64,000 nt of DNA, taken from an uncultured Oscillospiraceae bacterium (GTDB lineage: Bacteria; Bacillota; Clostridia; Oscillospirales; Acutalibacteraceae). Shown piece after piece: positions 23,560 to 31,074 of this stretch (the stretch's first letter is position 1; each line of letters opens with the position of its first letter). The stretch covers positions 1 to 64,000 of the forward strand of contig URFL01000005.1 of assembly GCA_900547105.1 (NCBI GenBank), in the 5' to 3' direction. A model generated the notes under the pieces. The model was given only the letters and a program-made list of their open reading frames with translations. It had not been told where the DNA came from and searched no databases. The position numbers were made by a program, and so were the translations under genes.

Positions 23560-24369
23560 ATCGAAGGTCAGCGGGTCGTGGCTGGTGCGGTGACCGGTGT
23601 GCATATGATTCAGCACATCCATATCCTCCGGCTGCAGTGCAAAATCGAACACCGCAATATTTTCCGCTAAGCGGTCGGGATTTTTGGATTTCGGGATGGG
23701 GATGATCCCTTGCTGCACATTCCAGCGCAGCAGAATCTGTGCCGGTGTTTTTTGGTATTTCTCCGCAATGTGCTCGATCTCTTCACCGAATTTACCGCGC
23801 AGCAACGGCGCCCACGCCATCACCCGCATTCCCCGCTGCTCGCAAAAAGAGAGCAGCTGTGTATCGTGCAGCAGCGGCGTATGCTCCACTTGATCGATCA
23901 TCGGCGCGATGCGGCAATGATCCAGTAAAAATTCCAGCTGGCTGATTTCAAAATTGCACACACCAATGCTGCGCACCAAGCCCTCCTGATACGCCCGCTC
24001 CATCGCCGCCCATGTGCTGAGCATACGCTCGTGGTTTTGCCCGGGCCAATGGATCAAGAACGAATCGAGATACGGCGTTTGCAGTTTGTGGAGCGAGGCG
24101 TGCAGACTGGCGAGCGTCTGGTCATACCACTGGTTGCCGTTGTCCACCTTGCTGACAAGAAACACCTTGTCCCGCGGGATGTCGTTGACCTGCAACGCCT
24201 CCCCCAACGCCGCTTCGTTGCCGTACATCTGTGCCGTATCGAACAAGCGATAACCCAGCCGATATGCCGCACCAACGGCGGTGTTCATCTGTTCGCCCGC
24301 CTCCATTTTATAGACGCCAAGCCCGATGGCAGGAATGGCGATACCGTTTGGCAAAGTCATATGCAACAT
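23554..24369 (-). CDS. Aldo/keto reductase
   Basis: A 271-residue NADPH-dependent oxidoreductase of the AKR fold. The catalytic tetrad is visible: Asp in RLFDTAQMYGNE, Tyr in the same motif (MYGNE), Lys in VFLVSKV and His in DSFLIHWPG. The cofactor loop IPIPKSKNPDRL is near the C-terminus. ATG 24369 follows AGGAG at five bases; ATG 24360 (MTLPNGIAIP) is an equally possible start. It is probably a general reductase of small aldehydes or ketones, such as 2,5-diketo-gluconate or methylglyoxal. It appears monocistronic. Confidence 0.88.
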   Translation of the reverse strand: MLHMTLPNGIAIPAIGLGVYKMEAGEQMNTAVGAAYRLGYRLFDTAQMYGNEAALGEALQVNDIPRDKVFLVSKVDNGNQWYDQTLASLHASLHKLQTPYLDSFLIHWPGQNHERMLSTWAAMERAYQEGLVRSIGVCNFEISQLEFLLDHCRIAPMIDQVEHTPLLHDTQLLSFCEQRGMRVMAWAPLLRGKFGEEIEHIAEKYQKTPAQILLRWNVQQGIIPIPKSKNPDRLAENIAVFDFALQPEDMDVLNHMHTGHRTSHDPLTFDF

Positions 24370-24447
24370 CCTTTCTCCTCGTGTTCGGTCAGCTTCCATC
24401 TGTATTATACTACCATTGTTGTCGTTTTTCCACCAGGATATCATGGC

Positions 24448-24487
24448 ACAGCCGGCATCTCCTGCCCGAGCAGGAGATGCCGGCTGT
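24448..24487. terminator. Strong GC-rich hairpin between two minus-strand genes
   Basis: Eighteen-base perfect arms (24448-24465, 24470-24487; core CCGGCATCTCCTGC) with loop CCGA. It lies past the collagen-like gene. The T run is on the plus-strand side only, so termination on the minus strand would rest on the hairpin alone. Confidence 0.5.
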
Positions 24488-24534
24488 TTTGGGACAACAG
24501 AAAGCGGGTCGAGAAAAGTGTTTACCGGGCGAGG

Positions 24535-25395
24535 TTACAGACCGACAAAGGACACATCATCCAGATCCATCGACTGGTTACCGTTGGCGGATACGCGGAA
24601 GGTGATGGTCGCGGCAGTCGCATTCGCCGGTGCGGCGGTGGTGACTATACGGTAATAGCCAAACGCACGGTTGCTGTTAGGCATATCCTGCTGACGCACG
24701 GTGAGGGAACCCCCCGCCACATCGCCGCTCGGTGTCGAAAAGATCACACTGGCGGTGACCCCTACCTGTGCTCCTTCGCCGCGGGCGAAGAAGGACAGTG
24801 CATAAAAGCAGCCTTCGCTCACCGTCACACGCTGCGACAGAGTGGTATCATTCTGCATATTCACCGACCAATTGCCGGAATGAACCCGGCCTTGCGCCGA
24901 TTCCGAGATGATGGCGGACGGATTCGTGAAATCCCAATTTGTGGGGCGATTATTCGCAACGACTTCCATACCGCCATTGCGGATCAGCTCGCCCCGCTGT
25001 GTGCAAGGGCAGCTGCAGGTGCCGGCGGGACCTTGGGGACCGGTTTCGCCTTGCGGGCCGGCGGGTCCCTGCGGGCCTTGGGGACCGGTTTCGCCTTGCG
25101 GACCGGCGGGTCCCTGCGGACCATGGGCACCGGTTTCGCCTTGCGGACCGGCGGGTCCCTGCGGACCATGGGCACCGGTTTCGCCTTGCGGACCGGCGGG
25201 TCCCTGCGGACCCTGGGCACCGGTTTCGCCTTGCGGTCCGGCAGGTCCCTGCGGGCCTTGGGCGCCGGTTTCGCCTTGTGGACCGGCGGGTCCCTGCGGG
25301 CCTTGGGGACCTTGGCAGCAACAGCTATGGCAGCAGGAACAGCCGCGGGCATTTTCCTCCGGCTCTTCCTCGCGTCGTGGGTGAAAATATTTCAA
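24535..25395 (-). CDS. Collagen-like repeat protein with Cys-rich ends, spore or cell surface
   Basis: A 286-residue protein. The N-terminus is charged and then Cys-rich (GCSCCHSCCCQ, 18-28). An uninterrupted Gly-X-Y run covers about 29-125 and is dominated by GPQGPAGPQGETGAQ. A second Cys cluster (TCSCPC) follows. The C-terminal domain of about 155 residues is beta-rich (GELIRNGGMEVVANNRPTNW, LDDVSFVGL) and resembles a carbohydrate-binding-type or NTTRR-like sandwich. The collagen part should form a triple helix, with the Cys clusters locking the trimer. BclA-like exosporium proteins are the nearest analogue. No secretion signal is visible, as in spore-coat proteins. Start TTG 25395 after AGGAGG. 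Confidence 0.8.
   Translation of the reverse strand: MKYFHPRREEEPEENARGCSCCHSCCCQGPQGPQGPAGPQGETGAQGPQGPAGPQGETGAQGPQGPAGPQGETGAHGPQGPAGPQGETGAHGPQGPAGPQGETGPQGPQGPAGPQGETGPQGPAGTCSCPCTQRGELIRNGGMEVVANNRPTNWDFTNPSAIISESAQGRVHSGNWSVNMQNDTTLSQRVTVSEGCFYALSFFARGEGAQVGVTASVIFSTPSGDVAGGSLTVRQQDMPNSNRAFGYYRIVTTAAPANATAATITFRVSANGNQSMDLDDVSFVGL
25021..25311 (-). repeat. 45-bp tandem repeats encoding the collagen-like segment
   Basis: About six copies of a 45-bp unit encode GPQGPAGPQGETGA plus Q, H or P. The units are nearly identical at DNA level, so copy number may vary between strains. Confidence 0.85.
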
Positions 25396-25504
25396 AAAAC
25401 AAACACCTCCTAAAAAAATTGTTCAGAGGGCTTGTACGCTCGAGCGCCCTCTGTTTCAGTATATGTTTCCCCCGTCAGTGTGTGTCGGTCGGCAGGCGCA
25501 AAGG

Positions 25505-25533
25505 TTGCTTTTGCCCGCCGGTTGCGGTATACT
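25505..25533 (+). promoter_or_regulatory. Promoter of the LysR-type gene
   Basis: TTGCTT (25505-25510) and TATACT (25528-25533) are 17 bases apart, 20 bases before the ATG. Confidence 0.5.
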
Positions 25534-25552
25534 GGCGACGGAGGGATGCAAC

Positions 25553-26443
25553 ATGGAACTTCGGGTACTCCACTATTTTCTGGCCATCGCCAGAGAAGAA
25601 AACTTCACCAAAGCGGCCGAGCAGCTGCATGTGACCCAGCCCACCCTGTCGCGGCAGATCGCCCAGCTGGAGGATGAGCTGGGGGTCAAGCTGTTCCAGC
25701 GCAGCAATCACCACATCGTGCTGACCGAGGACGGCATGATTCTCAAACGCCGCGCACAGGAAATGCTGTCGCTGGCGGACAAAACCAAGCGCGATTTTTT
25801 ACATAAAAACGAGCAGTTAGAGGGCACCATCGCCATCGGCAGCGGTGAGTTTTTGTCCACCCGCCTGCTAACCGACGGCATTGCCGCCTTTCACCGGCAA
25901 TACCCGCTGGTGCGGTTCGAGCTGTACAGCGGCAACGCCCACAATATCCACGACAACATCGAACGCGGGCTGCTGGACATGGGGCTGATGTCCGAACCGG
26001 TGGATATGCGCAAATACGCGTTTGTGTCCATGCCGATACAGGAAGAATGGGGCGCACTGGTGCGGGAGGATTCGCCGCTGGCACAAAAGCAACAAATCTC
26101 CCCCACCGATCTGATCGGGATTCCGCTGATCTCGGCGGTCAGCGATATCGCGCAAAGCCGCATCGGCAAATGGCTGGGCGCGGCGATGGATCAGGTGGAT
26201 ATCATCGCCGGCGGTAACCTGCTGTATAACGAGGCGCTGCTGGCACGAAGCAACCGGGGCGCGGCGATCGGTATTCGGCTGGATTGCCACTATGACGGGC
26301 TGCGGTTCCTCCCCTTTTCGCCGCCGCTGGTCAGCGGCACGGCGTTGGCATGGAAAAAAGAACAGGTGTTTTCCGTCGCCACCACCACCTTTATCGACTT
26401 TATTAAAGAATACCTGAAAAGCATATCTGAAGATAATGGATAA
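25553..26443 (+). CDS. LysR-family transcriptional regulator
   Basis: A 296-residue regulator. The N-terminal winged helix is typical: MELRVLHYFLAIAREENFTK, AAEQLHVTQPTLSRQIAQLE, then LGVKLFQRSNHHIVLTEDG. A helical linker leads to the effector-binding domain (about 90-290; IAIGSGEFLSTRLL). GGAGGG precedes ATG 25553. It is divergent from the collagen-like gene and upstream of the flavodoxin-like and cupin genes, which are possible targets. The ligand is unknown. Confidence 0.92.
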   Translation: MELRVLHYFLAIAREENFTKAAEQLHVTQPTLSRQIAQLEDELGVKLFQRSNHHIVLTEDGMILKRRAQEMLSLADKTKRDFLHKNEQLEGTIAIGSGEFLSTRLLTDGIAAFHRQYPLVRFELYSGNAHNIHDNIERGLLDMGLMSEPVDMRKYAFVSMPIQEEWGALVREDSPLAQKQQISPTDLIGIPLISAVSDIAQSRIGKWLGAAMDQVDIIAGGNLLYNEALLARSNRGAAIGIRLDCHYDGLRFLPFSPPLVSGTALAWKKEQVFSVATTTFIDFIKEYLKSISEDNG

Positions 26444-26472
26444 GCATTAGACATTGCCACTGCCACGCGGTA

Positions 26473-26508
26473 CAATAAAGGTGTTCCCAAACGGGAGCAC
26501 CTTTATTG
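26473..26508 (+). terminator. Hairpin after the LysR gene
   Basis: CAATAAAGGTG (26473-26483) pairs with 26498-26508, extended by TTCCC/GGGA inside. It is a plausible terminator without a long T run. Confidence 0.6.
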
Positions 26509-26535
26509 TTGTATCCCGGTATTGTTGTATCCCGG
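26505..26535 (+). repeat. 16-bp tandem direct repeat before the MerR-like gene
   Basis: ATTGTTGTATCCCGG occurs at 26505-26519 and again at 26521-26535, one T apart. It lies just upstream of the ribosome site of the next gene and could be a duplication or a regulator site. Confidence 0.6.
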
Positions 26536-26551
26536 CGAAAGGAGCGGTGGC

Positions 26552-26929
26552 ATGACGATACACCAAATCAGCGAACGCTACCATTTGCCCATCGCCTTGT
26601 TGCAGGAATACGAGCGCTGGGGGCTGGATAGCGCCAAAACGCCCGGCGCATGGGCATATGACCAAACCGATATCGACCGGTTGAGCATGGTGCTCACGCT
26701 GTATGAGGCGGGGTTTACCGGCGAAGAAGCACACCGCTATATGCAGCTTTGGTTGGCGGGCGATCCCTCCGCGGACGAGCGACTGCAGCTGCTGCGCGCC
26801 AAGCGGGACAGCACACTGGAGGCGATCCACAAAAGCCAGCAGCAGTTGGATCGGTTGGATTATTTGCGGTACGAAATGCGACGCAGCTGCGTCGACGATA
26901 CGATTTGCCGAAAGGAGCGTTCCGAATGA
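26552..26929 (+). CDS. Small MerR-like helix-turn-helix regulator
   Basis: A 125-residue protein. MTIHQISERYHLPIALLQEY-ERWGL matches the MerR helix-turn-helix with its wing, followed by DQTDIDRLSMVLTLYEAGFT and a long C-terminal helix (about 75-115) as the dimerisation coil. In the typical family the motif is T-I-x-E-A-x-x-x-x-G-V-x-x-x-x-L-R-Y-Y-E; here it is divergent (LLQEYERWG). ATG 26552 follows AAGGAG. It overlaps the flavodoxin-like gene by four bases, so both are co-expressed. Confidence 0.75.
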   Translation: MTIHQISERYHLPIALLQEYERWGLDSAKTPGAWAYDQTDIDRLSMVLTLYEAGFTGEEAHRYMQLWLAGDPSADERLQLLRAKRDSTLEAIHKSQQQLDRLDYLRYEMRRSCVDDTICRKERSE

Positions 26930-27582
26930 AAAAGATTCTCTCGTGGTTCACCCTGTGCGCACTGCTGCTCACCGCCGCCGGTTGCAGCAAAGCGAGCACT
27001 CCGGACAACACAACACCCACCAGCACCGACGCGCGGCTGACCACCCAAGCCGACAACACCACCGCCAGCGCCGCGAACACCGACACTTCCCAAAGCGCAC
27101 ACAGCAAAGCGCTGGTGGTCTATTTTTCTTGCACCGGCAACACCAAAGCGGCGGCGCAGCAAATCGCGGATAAGCTGGGCGCGGATGTGTACGAGATCGT
27201 GCCGGCGCAGCCGTACACCGAGGACGATATTGATTACAACAACGACAATTGCCGCGCCAACCGGGAGATGAACGATGCCTCGGCGCGTCCGGCTATCGGC
27301 GGGCAATCGGTGGATCTTGCGAATTACGACACCATTTTGCTCGGCTACCCGATCTGGTGGGGCACAATGCCGCGCATTATCAACACCTTTGTGGAAACTC
27401 ATGACCTGTCCGGCAAGGTGGTGCTACCGTTTTGCACATCGGGCGGCAGCAGCATTAGCCAATCGGTAAGCGACCTGCGCCAGGCGGCGCCGAAGGCGGA
27501 TGTGCGGGATGGACTGCGCATCAGCGGGTCGGACGAAGACAGCATTACCCAATGGTTAGACAAAAACCATATGACAGCATAA
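26926..27582 (+). CDS. Flavodoxin-like lipoprotein, exported
   Basis: A 218-residue protein with lipoprotein signal MKKILSWFTLCALLLTAAGC (Cys20), a Thr/Ser/Ala/Asp linker (about 25-60), then a flavodoxin domain. The FMN phosphate loop is VVYFSCTGNTKAAA; later loops are LGYPIWWGTMPRIIN and FCTSGGSSISQSVS. It should bind FMN outside the cytosol, unlike normal flavodoxins. It may move electrons at the surface or reduce quinones. It is coupled to the MerR-like gene (ATGA) and followed by the decarboxylase-cupin gene. Confidence 0.85.
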   Translation: MKKILSWFTLCALLLTAAGCSKASTPDNTTPTSTDARLTTQADNTTASAANTDTSQSAHSKALVVYFSCTGNTKAAAQQIADKLGADVYEIVPAQPYTEDDIDYNNDNCRANREMNDASARPAIGGQSVDLANYDTILLGYPIWWGTMPRIINTFVETHDLSGKVVLPFCTSGGSSISQSVSDLRQAAPKADVRDGLRISGSDEDSITQWLDKNHMTA

Positions 27583-27607
27583 ACGCAAAAAACAGGAGGA
27601 ATGCAAC

Positions 27608-28363
27608 ATGGCAGTCAAACAAACGGCAGGACGCCGCGATTTGGGCGCGTTCGCCCCGAAATTCGCCGAGTTGAACGACGATGTGTTGTTCGGTGAGGTG
27701 TGGAGCCGCGAGGATAAGCTCTCGCTGCGCGATCGCAGTCTGGTGACGGTGGTGGCGCTGATGGCGCAGGGATTGGTGGATTCGTCCTTCCGGTTCCATT
27801 TGGAAAGCGCCAAGAAAAACGGCATCACTCAAACCGAGATTGCGGAAATTCTGACCCACGCCGCTTTTTACGCCGGTTGGCCGAAGGCTTGGGCGGCGTT
27901 CCGCATGGCGAAAGAGGTTTGGAACGACGAACAGCCCGCTGACGACGCGAAAGCGGCGCATCAGCAGGCAATGGTTTTCCCCATTGGCGCGCCCAACGAC
28001 GGGTTTGCCCAGTATTTCAGCGGTCAGAGTTATCTGGCGCCGCTGTCCACCGAACAGGTCGGCATTTTCAATGTGACCTTTGAACCGGGCTGCCGCAACA
28101 ACTGGCATATTCACCACGCCGACAAAGGCGGCGGACAAATTCTGGTTTGTGTCGCCGGTCGCGGGTATTATCAGGAAGAAGACAAGCCCGCGCAAGAGCT
28201 GCATCCGGGCGATGTGGTCAACATTCCGGTGGGAGTCAAGCACTGGCATGGTGCCGCGCCGGACAGCTGGTTCAGCCATCTGGCAGTAGAGGTCCCCGGC
28301 GAAAACGGCAGCAACGAATGGTTGGAGCCGGTGTCAGATGAGGCATATGCGTCGCTTTCGTGA
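27608..28363 (+). CDS. Carboxymuconolactone decarboxylase-like/cupin fusion protein
   Basis: A 251-residue two-domain protein. Residues about 1-115 are a carboxymuconolactone decarboxylase/AhpD-like helical domain (LSLRDRSLVTVVALMAQGLV, LTHAAFYAGWPKAW). The CxxC or CxxH redox site of AhpD proteins is absent. Residues about 125-245 are a cupin with metal-binding motif NNWHIHHADKGGGQIL...G and second motif PGDVVNIPVGVKHWHG. AGGAGG precedes ATG 27608. The pair is common next to flavodoxin genes in Clostridia; the substrate is unknown. Two hairpins follow. Confidence 0.88.
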   Translation: MAVKQTAGRRDLGAFAPKFAELNDDVLFGEVWSREDKLSLRDRSLVTVVALMAQGLVDSSFRFHLESAKKNGITQTEIAEILTHAAFYAGWPKAWAAFRMAKEVWNDEQPADDAKAAHQQAMVFPIGAPNDGFAQYFSGQSYLAPLSTEQVGIFNVTFEPGCRNNWHIHHADKGGGQILVCVAGRGYYQEEDKPAQELHPGDVVNIPVGVKHWHGAAPDSWFSHLAVEVPGENGSNEWLEPVSDEAYASLS

Positions 28364-28384
28364 ATGGAAGCGCTGGCATAGATA

Positions 28385-28425
28385 GTTAAAAGAGGGCGGG
28401 AGCCGCATTCCCGTCCTCTTTTAAC
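28385..28425 (+). terminator. Hairpin terminator after the cupin fusion gene
   Basis: GTTAAAAGAGG (28385-28395) pairs with CCTCTTTTAAC (28415-28425), with an inner GCGGGA/TCCCG stem. Confidence 0.75.
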
Positions 28426-28427
28426 GC

Positions 28428-28468
28428 AAAAAAAAAGCAGCCCGCTCGATTGAGCGGACTGCTTTTTT
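28428..28468. terminator. Bidirectional terminator before the zinc-ribbon gene
   Basis: A run of A, then AGCAG-CC-CGCTC, loop GATT, GAGCG-GA-CTGCT and a run of T. It suits the end of the minus-strand zinc-ribbon gene and backs up the plus-strand terminator. Confidence 0.8.
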
Positions 28469-28477
28469 TAAGACAAA

Positions 28478-28753
28478 TTATTCGCCTTTCATCGCAGCAA
28501 AGCACTCGCTGCAGTACACAGGGCGATCCTCGCGGGGCTTAAAGGGAACTTTCGCTTCCTTACCGCAGTTGGCGCAGATGGCCGTATGCATTTCGCGGCC
28601 CTCACGGCTGGCAGCCTTGCGGGCATCGCGGCAGCTCTTGCAGCGCTGCGGCTCGTTCACGAAACCTTTTTCCGCATAGAATTCCTGCTCACCGGCGGTG
28701 AACACGAATTCCGCGCCACATTCTTTGCAAGTAAGAGTCTTGTCTTCGTACAT
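28478..28753 (-). CDS. Small zinc-ribbon protein with four CxxC pairs
   Basis: A 91-residue soluble protein with two zinc-ribbon units: CKECGAEF...CKSCRDARK (about 9-50) and ICANCGKEAKVPF...YCSECFAAMKG (about 59-88). The second is the widespread CxxCxxxxxxPF...CxxC ribbon. The region between is basic. It probably binds nucleic acid or ribosomes. ATG 28753 follows GAGG at eight bases. It is a single-gene unit; the family is common in Clostridia without a known role. Confidence 0.8.
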   Translation of the reverse strand: MYEDKTLTCKECGAEFVFTAGEQEFYAEKGFVNEPQRCKSCRDARKAASREGREMHTAICANCGKEAKVPFKPREDRPVYCSECFAAMKGE

Positions 28754-28783
28754 GATGTTACCTCGCTTTAAGATAAAAAATTT

Positions 28784-28849
28784 TGCCCTGCGACGGATTT
28801 GGACCGACACCTTTGAAAAATACAACGCTCTGCTTAAGCTACCCGGGCA
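28784..28849 (-). other. Degenerate tRNA-like element
   Basis: The minus strand starts TGCCC and ends GGGCA, and contains a D-arm-like TAGCTTAAGCAGAGC and a T-arm-like GTCGGTCCAAATCCGTC. The middle is five bases too short and no anticodon stem forms. It may be a tRNA remnant or a chance resemblance in the leader of the zinc-ribbon gene. Confidence 0.25.
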
Positions 28850-28854
28850 TATAC

Positions 28855-28875
28855 AACGATGCGCTCGGCATCGTT
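28855..28875 (-). terminator. Hairpin after the sigma factor gene
   Basis: AACGATGC and GCATCGTT pair around CGAGC directly after the stop codon. On the minus strand no T run follows, so termination would be weak. Confidence 0.4.
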
Positions 28876-28876
28876 T

Positions 28877-29476
28877 TTAACTATTTTGCGGAGATTCGAT
28901 CAGCTTGGCTGATACCTTTTTGCGGGCACGCTGCAACGCGTTGTCAACCGTTTTTACGGAAACTCCCAACCTCTTCGCTATCTCCTCATACGAATAGGCG
29001 TCCAAATACAGCATCAACACCTGATACTCGCGCGCGCTGAGCCATTTTTGAATCTGACCAAACAGCTGCGCTTCCTCCTCCCGCTGCAGCACCTGCTGGG
29101 CGGGATCGACGCCATGTTCGCGTTCCGGCGAAATTTTTTCCATCTCTTGCTGCCAATCTTCATCGGACAATGTCCGATCTTGCCGCCGAGAGGCACGAGA
29201 TACCGCGGAAAACATTCGATGCTGCACACACACAAACGCATACGCACCAAACGACGCAGAGCCGTTTTGGAAATGACGCGCCGCCGACAGCAGCCCGAGC
29301 ATCCCCTCCTGCGCCAGATCCTCCGTATCGATCAGCGGATTCCGGCAGCGGGATGCCAGCTTTTGTATCATGGGGGCATAGCGACCGGCCAGTTGAGCAA
29401 ACGCCTCTTCCGATCCCTCGCGGACCGCCGGCAACAACGCCTGATCGTCCCACCGAGTCATATCTTCGCTTGCCAA
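28877..29476 (-). CDS. Sigma-70 family RNA polymerase sigma factor (SigH/ECF-like)
   Basis: A 199-residue sigma factor. Region 2 is DTEDLAQEGMLGLLSAARHF with FGAYAFVCVQHRMFSAV (2.3/2.4). Region 4 is LSAREYQVLMLYLDAYSYEE followed by IAKRLGVSVKTVDNALQRAR. Region 3 is missing, as in sigma-H and ECF factors; the DLAQEGM pattern favours the sigma-H side. I chose TTG 29476, seven bases after AGGGGG; ATG 29461 (MTRWDDQALL) is the alternative. A strong promoter at 29538-29566 drives it. Its regulon is unknown. Confidence 0.85.
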   Translation of the reverse strand: MASEDMTRWDDQALLPAVREGSEEAFAQLAGRYAPMIQKLASRCRNPLIDTEDLAQEGMLGLLSAARHFQNGSASFGAYAFVCVQHRMFSAVSRASRRQDRTLSDEDWQQEMEKISPEREHGVDPAQQVLQREEEAQLFGQIQKWLSAREYQVLMLYLDAYSYEEIAKRLGVSVKTVDNALQRARKKVSAKLIESPQNS

Positions 29477-29537
29477 GCGCTCGCCCCCTGACCACTTCGT
29501 GTGCACAGGGATCATCGAAACCCCGGAACATATTTGT

Positions 29538-29566
29538 AGTGTACACTTTTTTTGAGAAAATGTCAA
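29538..29566 (-). promoter_or_regulatory. Promoter of the sigma factor gene
   Basis: On the minus strand TTGACA (29566-29561) and TACACT (29543-29538) are 17 bases apart, about 60 bases before the start. Confidence 0.75.
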
Positions 29567-29597
29567 CAGTTTTTTATTCGCCTTTATGAAGAATATT

Positions 29598-29638
29598 AAA
29601 AAATCGCGCAAAATGTTTTTTATTTTGCGCGATTTTTT
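29598..29638 (-). terminator. Terminator of the nptA/nfnAB genes
   Basis: Seventeen-base arms with core ATCGCGCAAAAT (29598-29614 and 29622-29638) and terminal A/T runs. It lies 34 bases past the nfnB stop. Confidence 0.85.
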
Positions 29639-29672
29639 ATAATTCCGACATTCTATTGTAGAAAGTCTGTTT

Positions 29673-31061
29673 TTATTTGGAGAGATACTCGTCGATGGAA
29701 GCCGCCGCCTGTTTGCCGGCACCCATCGCCAAAATCACCGTCGCCGCACCGGTCACGGCATCGCCGCCGGCATACACGCCCTCGCGGGTGGTTTGCAGCG
29801 TATCTTCCTGCACGATCAAACGGCCACGGTTATCGCTTTCCAGACCCGGCGTGGTGGTGCGGATCAGCGGGTTGGGGGTGTTGCCGATCGCCACGATCAC
29901 CATATCCGCTTCCAGCTCGTACTCGCTGCCCTCGATCGGCTGCGGACGACGACGACCGGACGCATCCGGCTCACCCAGCTCCATCTTCACGCACTGCAGC
30001 GCGCGCACATTGCCGTTTTCGTTGCCGAGCACAGCGGTCGGCGCGGTCAGGAACAGGAACTCAATGCCCTCTTCCTTCGCGTGGTGCACTTCTTCCTGAC
30101 GGGCGGGCATTTCCGCTTCGCCACGGCGATACGCGATGTACACATGCTCGGCGCCCAGCCGTTTGGCGCAACGCGCCGCATCCATCGCCACGTTACCGCC
30201 GCCCAGCACCACCACACGGTGCGCTTTTTTGATGGGGGTATCGTACTCGTCGCGATAGGCTTTCATCAGATTGATACGGGTCAGGAACTCGTTGGCGGAA
30301 TACACGCCGACCAGATCCTCGCCCGGGATACGCATAAAGCTCGGCAGACCCGCGCCACTGCCCACGAACACCGCTTCAAAACCCTGCTCCAGCAGCTCGT
30401 CCAGCGACAGCACCTTGCCGATCACCATATTGGTTTCGATCTTCACGCCCATCGCTTTCAGACCCTCGACCTCTTTTTGCACAATGGTCTTGGGCAGACG
30501 GAATTCCGGAATACCATACATCAGCACACCGCCGGCGGTATGGAACGCTTCAAACACGGTGACATCGTAGCCTTTTTTCGCCAGATCGCCCGCGCAGGTC
30601 AGACCGGAAGGACCGGAACCCACCACCGCGACCTTGTGGCCGTTGGAGGCAATGGGTGCCGGTTTGGACTCGTCATGCTCCATATGCCAGTCGGCCGCAA
30701 ACCGTTCCAGACGACCGATGGCCACCGGCTCGCCCTGGCGCCCGCGCACACAATGCGATTCGCACTGGGTCTCCTGCGGACATACACGACCGCAAACAGC
30801 GGGCAGCGCGCTGGTTTCCGCGATGGTCAGATAGGCACCCTCGGGATCGCCCGCCACCAGCTTCTGGATGAAATCCGGAATCTGGACATTGACCGGGCAG
30901 CCGGACACGCAGGGGCGCGCCTTACAATTCAGGCAGCGCTGCGCTTCCTGCACCGCCATATCCCATGTGTAACCTTTGGCTACTTCTTCAAAATTGGTCG
31001 CACGAACAGCCGGTTCCTGTTCCGGCATCGGCGTTTTCGTCGTTTGTTTATTGATTGCCAT
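29673..31061 (-). CDS. nfnB: NADPH-binding large subunit of NfnAB (annotated in relatives as glutamate synthase, GltA type)
   Basis: A 462-residue FAD/Fe-S protein. The N-terminus has the two [4Fe-4S] cluster motifs CLNCKARPCVSGCPV and CGRVCPQETQCESHC. The FAD-binding GSGPSGLTCAGDLAKKGYDV (about 147) and a second Rossmann motif VLGGGNVAMDAARCAKRLGA for NADPH follow. The C-terminal YAGGDAVTGAATVILAMGAG is typical. Next to the FAD/[2Fe-2S] subunit gene it fits the electron-bifurcating ferredoxin-NADP transhydrogenase rather than a true glutamate synthase, whose large subunit is not here. It exchanges NADH, NADPH and reduced ferredoxin. 13 bases separate the genes. Confidence 0.88.
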   Translation of the reverse strand: MAINKQTTKTPMPEQEPAVRATNFEEVAKGYTWDMAVQEAQRCLNCKARPCVSGCPVNVQIPDFIQKLVAGDPEGAYLTIAETSALPAVCGRVCPQETQCESHCVRGRQGEPVAIGRLERFAADWHMEHDESKPAPIASNGHKVAVVGSGPSGLTCAGDLAKKGYDVTVFEAFHTAGGVLMYGIPEFRLPKTIVQKEVEGLKAMGVKIETNMVIGKVLSLDELLEQGFEAVFVGSGAGLPSFMRIPGEDLVGVYSANEFLTRINLMKAYRDEYDTPIKKAHRVVVLGGGNVAMDAARCAKRLGAEHVYIAYRRGEAEMPARQEEVHHAKEEGIEFLFLTAPTAVLGNENGNVRALQCVKMELGEPDASGRRRPQPIEGSEYELEADMVIVAIGNTPNPLIRTTTPGLESDNRGRLIVQEDTLQTTREGVYAGGDAVTGAATVILAMGAGKQAAASIDEYLSK

Positions 31062-31074
31062 ACCTTATCGCCCC

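Noticed and set aside
25021..25311. Possible CRISPR-like array
   Set aside because: The 45-bp units are directly adjacent, without spacers, and encode Gly-X-Y triplets in frame.
29673..31061. True glutamate synthase small subunit
   Set aside because: No large glutamate synthase gene is near; the neighbour is the FAD/[2Fe-2S] protein typical of NfnA. A glutamate synthase side role cannot be excluded.
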